This document shows positions 6,361 to 8,483 of a stretch of DNA of 8,483 nucleotides, one piece after another. Under the pieces are notes generated by a model, which saw only the letters and a program-made list of their open reading frames with translations, was not told where the DNA came from and did no database searches. Made by a program: the position numbers and the translations under genes. Each line of letters starts with the position of its first letter. Position 1 is the stretch's first letter. The DNA lies in contig CAMJYF010000050.1 in assembly GCA_946409885.1 (NCBI GenBank), positions 1 to 8,483 of the forward strand. The letters run 5' to 3'. The DNA is from an uncultured Clostridia bacterium (GTDB taxonomy: Bacteria; Bacillota; Clostridia; Oscillospirales; Acutalibacteraceae).

Positions 6361-6379
6361 CCGGCCGCGCCGTGGCCGG
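6361..6379. repeat. Inverted repeat CCGGCC / GGCCGG in the divergent intergenic region
   Basis: Six base pairs with a seven-base loop stand between the two divergent genes, in otherwise AT-rich sequence. There is no T-run on either side. A further CCGGCC at 6351-6356 makes this a small cluster. It could be a regulator site, but short GC words are frequent here. Confidence 0.4.
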
Positions 6380-6418
6380 ACGCTTTCCGGCGCTGCCAAA
6401 AAAAGGCTGTTCACGCTA

Positions 6419-6446
6419 TTGCTTTTGCGGCGGATTCTGCTAAAAT
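6419..6446 (+). promoter_or_regulatory. Candidate extended -10 promoter for the PHP phosphoesterase gene
   Basis: TGCTAAAAT at 6438-6446 combines an extended -10 TGn with a 5/6 -10 hexamer. A weak -35, TTGCTT, lies at 6419-6424 with a 16-base spacer. Transcription from about 6453 would give a leader of about 25 bases containing the ribosome site. Confidence 0.5.
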
Positions 6447-6477
6447 GGTGATAGCAAAACGGAAGCGGAGGGAAACC

Positions 6478-7293
6478 ATGCGATTCAACATCCACACCCA
6501 TTCGGAACACTCCCACGACGCGGCGGTCACGATCGACGCGCTGTGCGAACGGGCGGTCGCGGAAAACCTGTCGGGGTTTGCCGTGACGGACCACTGCGAC
6601 TGCGAATACGCGGCAGACCCGCTGACCTTCACCCGCCTGCTGGATTCCTGCGACGATACGCTGCGCGCCCGGGCGCGGTACGGCGACCGGCTGGTCATTG
6701 CCGCCGGGGTGGAGATCGGCGAGGCGCTGTACGACAGGGACTTTGCCCGGAAGGTGATCGCGGCCCGCCCCTGGGACGTGGTACTGGGGTCCGTTCACGC
6801 GGTGCGCTGGCCCGGGTGGGAGATCCCCTTTTCCATGATCGATTTTTCCGGCTGTGACGACGCGTTCTTACAGGCGTACCTGCGGCGGTACTACGATGAC
6901 CTGCGCGAGATGGCGGAAACGGAGGATTACGACGTGCTGTGCCACCTGACCGTGCCGCTGCGCTACCTGTGCGGGAAGTTCGGCAGGCGGGTGGAGACGG
7001 CCGTTTATGACGGGCAGATCGACGGGATCCTGCGCGTCGTCATCGAAAGGGGAAAAACGCTGGAGGTCAACACCTCCGGCTGTACGGCGGAGCGGCCGTA
7101 TTTTATGCCGGATGAGGCCATTCTGGACCGGTATCTGGCGATGGGGGGAAGAAACCTGACCGTGGGCAGCGACGCCCATACCGCGGAGCGCCTGACCAAC
7201 GGTCTGGCGCAGGCCGAAGCCATGCTGCGAAAAAAAGGCGTGACGGAGCTGACCTATTACCTGCGGCGGCAGCCGGTCGTTTACCGGATCTGA
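6478..7293 (+). CDS. PHP-domain phosphoesterase, histidinol-phosphatase HisJ family
   Basis: I chose ATG 6478 because GGAGGG (6467-6472) is five bases upstream. An in-frame ATG at 6445 has no ribosome site and lies within the likely promoter. The 271-residue protein carries the PHP metal-binding set: H6-T-H8 with E10 and H11, T37-D38-H39, E79 in GVEIGE, H107 in GSVHAV, H156 in CHLT, and D232-A-H234 in GSDAH. These would bind a trinuclear metal centre for phosphate-monoester hydrolysis. Length and motif spacing match HisJ-type histidinol-phosphatase, which removes phosphate from L-histidinol phosphate in histidine synthesis. No other his gene is nearby, so another phosphorylated substrate is possible. 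The gene stands alone, converges on rpsR and shares its terminator. Confidence 0.88.
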   Translation: MRFNIHTHSEHSHDAAVTIDALCERAVAENLSGFAVTDHCDCEYAADPLTFTRLLDSCDDTLRARARYGDRLVIAAGVEIGEALYDRDFARKVIAARPWDVVLGSVHAVRWPGWEIPFSMIDFSGCDDAFLQAYLRRYYDDLREMAETEDYDVLCHLTVPLRYLCGKFGRRVETAVYDGQIDGILRVVIERGKTLEVNTSGCTAERPYFMPDEAILDRYLAMGGRNLTVGSDAHTAERLTNGLAQAEAMLRKKGVTELTYYLRRQPVVYRI

Positions 7294-7309
7294 CCCGCCG
7301 CCGCCGCAC

Positions 7310-7345
7310 AAAAAAACGCGCTCCCGACGGAACGCGTTGTTTTTT
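7310..7345. terminator. Bidirectional intrinsic terminator
   Basis: AACGCG (7315-7320) pairs with CGCGTT (7333-7338). An inner TCC/GGA pairing closes a CGAC loop across one mismatch. Six T follow on the plus strand (7340-7345), and seven A precede (7310-7316), giving a U-run in the opposite direction. It serves the phosphoesterase gene ending at 7293 and the rpsF-ssb-rpsR operon ending at 7360. Confidence 0.88.
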
Positions 7346-7359
7346 GTATTGCTTCAGAC

Positions 7360-7614
7360 TCAGTCGCTGATGTAGGGCAGCAGCGCCAGCTGACGGGCGC
7401 GCTTGATCGCGACGGTAAGCTCTCTCTGATGCGCGGCGCAGGTGCCGGTGACTCTGCGGGGCAGAATCTTCGCTCTTTCAGAGATGAAGCGGCGGAGCTT
7501 CTGGGTATCTTTGTAATCGATGAACTCAGACTTCTCCACGCAGAAAGTGCACACTTTTTTGCGGCTCTTTCTCATGGGGCGGGGACCCCTGTTTTCTTTC
7601 TTCTCGAAAGCCAT
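7360..7614 (-). CDS. rpsR: Small-subunit ribosomal protein S18
   Basis: ATG 7614 was chosen because AGGAGGAT lies seven bases upstream (7621-7628). A longer frame upstream would only overlap ssb. The 84-residue protein shows the S18 core [20 protein letters not shown], then [32 protein letters not shown]18 binds the 30S platform together with S6, whose gene starts this operon. Cys22-x2-Cys25 and Cys59-x2-His62 supply four possible zinc ligands, the 'C+' form of S18. It is the last gene of the operon, 34 bases after ssb, and ends just before a strong terminator. The rplI and dnaB genes often found further along are absent. Confidence 0.97.
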   Translation of the reverse strand: MAFEKKENRGPRPMRKSRKKVCTFCVEKSEFIDYKDTQKLRRFISERAKILPRRVTGTCAAHQRELTVAIKRARQLALLPYISD

Positions 7615-7648
7615 CTGTGTATCCTCCTGTAAAAAGATGAATTGAAAA

Positions 7649-8113
7649 TCAGAACGGAAGATCGTCGTCAACGACCTGCGAAAAATCCTCCGGCGTGCTG
7701 TTCGCGTAAGAAGCGGCAGGAGCGGAAGGAGCGGCCTGTCCGCCGTAATTGCCGACGGGAGCGCCTGCGCCGTAACCGCCGGCGCCGGATTCGGCCTTGG
7801 AGCCGCAGAAGCTGACGTTATCCGCCACTACGTCAAACGCGCTGCGCTTGGCGCCGGTGTTATCTTCATACGTGCGGGTCTGCAGCGACCCCTGCACGGC
7901 GATCATGGAGCCTTTGTGGAAATACTGCGCCACAAAATCGGCGGTCTGCCGCCAGGCCACACAGTTGATAAAATCCGTCTGCTTTTCTTCGCCCGCCTTT
8001 TGATAACGGCGGTCCACCGCCACGCGGAACGTGGTGCGGTTAATGCCGCTGGGGGTTGTGCGAAGTTCGGGATCGGCCACCAGCCGGCCCATGATGACGA
8101 TACAGTTCAGCAT
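7649..8113 (-). CDS. ssb: Single-stranded DNA-binding protein SSB
   Basis: The 154-residue protein has an N-terminal OB fold (about 1-105) opening [18 protein letters not shown], with [35 protein letters not shown] and [11 protein letters not shown], all typical of bacterial SSB. A flexible Gly/Ala/Pro linker (about 107-140) follows. The acidic tail DDDLPF at the very end is the docking peptide for replication and repair partners. It binds single-stranded DNA as a tetramer during replication, repair and recombination. The start ATG 8113 has GGAGG seven bases upstream, and the AAGGAGG overlaps the rpsF stop codon (TAAGGAGG), which ties the translation of the two genes together. The position between rpsF and rpsR is the conserved bacterial arrangement. 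Confidence 0.97.
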   Translation of the reverse strand: MLNCIVIMGRLVADPELRTTPSGINRTTFRVAVDRRYQKAGEEKQTDFINCVAWRQTADFVAQYFHKGSMIAVQGSLQTRTYEDNTGAKRSAFDVVADNVSFCGSKAESGAGGYGAGAPVGNYGGQAAPSAPAASYANSTPEDFSQVVDDDLPF

Positions 8114-8125
8114 AACGGTTCCTCC

Positions 8126-8410
8126 TTATTTCTCTCTCGCCAGGATCAGCGAACGGAGAACGCCGTCGGTGATGTTGAACACACGGTCCAGCTCGGCCGG
8201 AAAATCCACGCCGGCTTCGTAGGTGTACAGCACATAGTAGCCGTCAGTCTCGTAGTTGATCTCGTAAGCAAGCTTACGCACACCCCACTCATCCACGGCT
8301 TCCATGGTACCGTTGGCCTCGATCAGCGCCTTGAACTTTTCCACCAGCTCTTTCGCCTTTTCTTCACCCGCTTTTACGGAGAAGACCGCTACGGTTTCAT
8401 ACTTTGCCAT
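8126..8410 (-). CDS. rpsF: Small-subunit ribosomal protein S6
   Basis: The 94-residue protein matches S6: MAKYETVAVFSVKAGEE at the start, then NGTMEAVDEWGVRKLAYEI, ETDGYYVLYTYEA and DRVFNITDGVLRSLIL. It has the single ferredoxin-like fold of the family and the usual length. It pairs with S18 on the 30S platform. ATG 8410 is preceded by AAGGAGGTG (8418-8426), an almost full Shine-Dalgarno sequence. It is the first gene of the operon; ssb follows after 12 bases. S6 with S18 is known in many bacteria to repress its own operon through the rpsF leader, and a structured leader is present here. Confidence 0.97.
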   Translation of the reverse strand: MAKYETVAVFSVKAGEEKAKELVEKFKALIEANGTMEAVDEWGVRKLAYEINYETDGYYVLYTYEAGVDFPAELDRVFNITDGVLRSLILAREK

Positions 8411-8436
8411 TCAGATGCACCTCCTTTTGGACTCTG

Positions 8437-8479
8437 GCCCCTTTGCGGGGCAAGGATACGCCGCAAACGCATTGCGACG
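8437..8479 (-). promoter_or_regulatory. Structured rpsF leader, candidate S6:S18 autoregulatory element
   Basis: In the minus-strand RNA, two hairpins stand before the ribosome site. The first (8479-8459) has eight pairs with one G-U and a five-base loop. The second is GCCCC-GCAAA-GGGGC (8451-8437), which contains a CCG. S6:S18 leaders carry a CCG element resembling their 16S rRNA site. The match is suggestive only, and the sequence upstream of 8483 is missing. Confidence 0.4.
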
Positions 8480-8483
8480 ATTT

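Overview
The window looks like chromosomal DNA of a GC-rich Clostridia-type Firmicute, perhaps a gut Oscillospiraceae or Ruminococcaceae relative. Signs are the strong AAGGAGG ribosome binding sites, the compact rpsF-ssb-rpsR operon, a KtrB-type potassium transporter, and secreted GLUG-module proteins ending in helical 'ALTDAQKAL' repeats. GC is roughly 60% by eye. No mobile element, tRNA, rRNA or CRISPR array is visible.

Right part (7294-8483, minus strand): the conserved operon rpsF (ribosomal protein S6), ssb (single-strand DNA binding protein) and rpsR (ribosomal protein S18), preceded by a leader with two hairpins. It ends at a bidirectional terminator shared with the convergent plus-strand gene. 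That gene (6478-7293) encodes a PHP-family phosphoesterase of the HisJ type. Across a 200-base divergent region lies a minus-strand pair, pncC (stand-alone CinA C-terminal domain, NMN deamidase) and a KtrB/TrkH-family potassium transporter, overlapping by 8 bases.

Left part (1-4207, minus strand): two tandem, paralogous secreted-protein genes. The upstream one (2384-4207) is complete: signal peptide, GLUG-like beta module, two 65-residue alanine-rich helical repeats and a basic amphipathic C-terminal tail. The downstream one (2288 to beyond base 1) has a signal peptide, an FMN-binding domain with a covalent flavinylation motif (DVITGAT), a GLUG-like module matching that of its neighbour, and the start of a second such module. 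Its frame is broken by one base at a four-G run (1707-1710), yet the other frame stays open for about 569 codons to the window edge. This suggests a very recent mutation, a phase-variable or recoded site, or a sequence error.

The pair is probably one transcription unit. It starts at a near-consensus promoter (TTGACA-17-TATGAT, 4354-4382) followed by an AT-rich leader of about 140 bases packed with inverted repeats. The most unusual material is this leader, the putative extracellular flavoprotein and its frameshift. The remaining genes are ordinary housekeeping functions.
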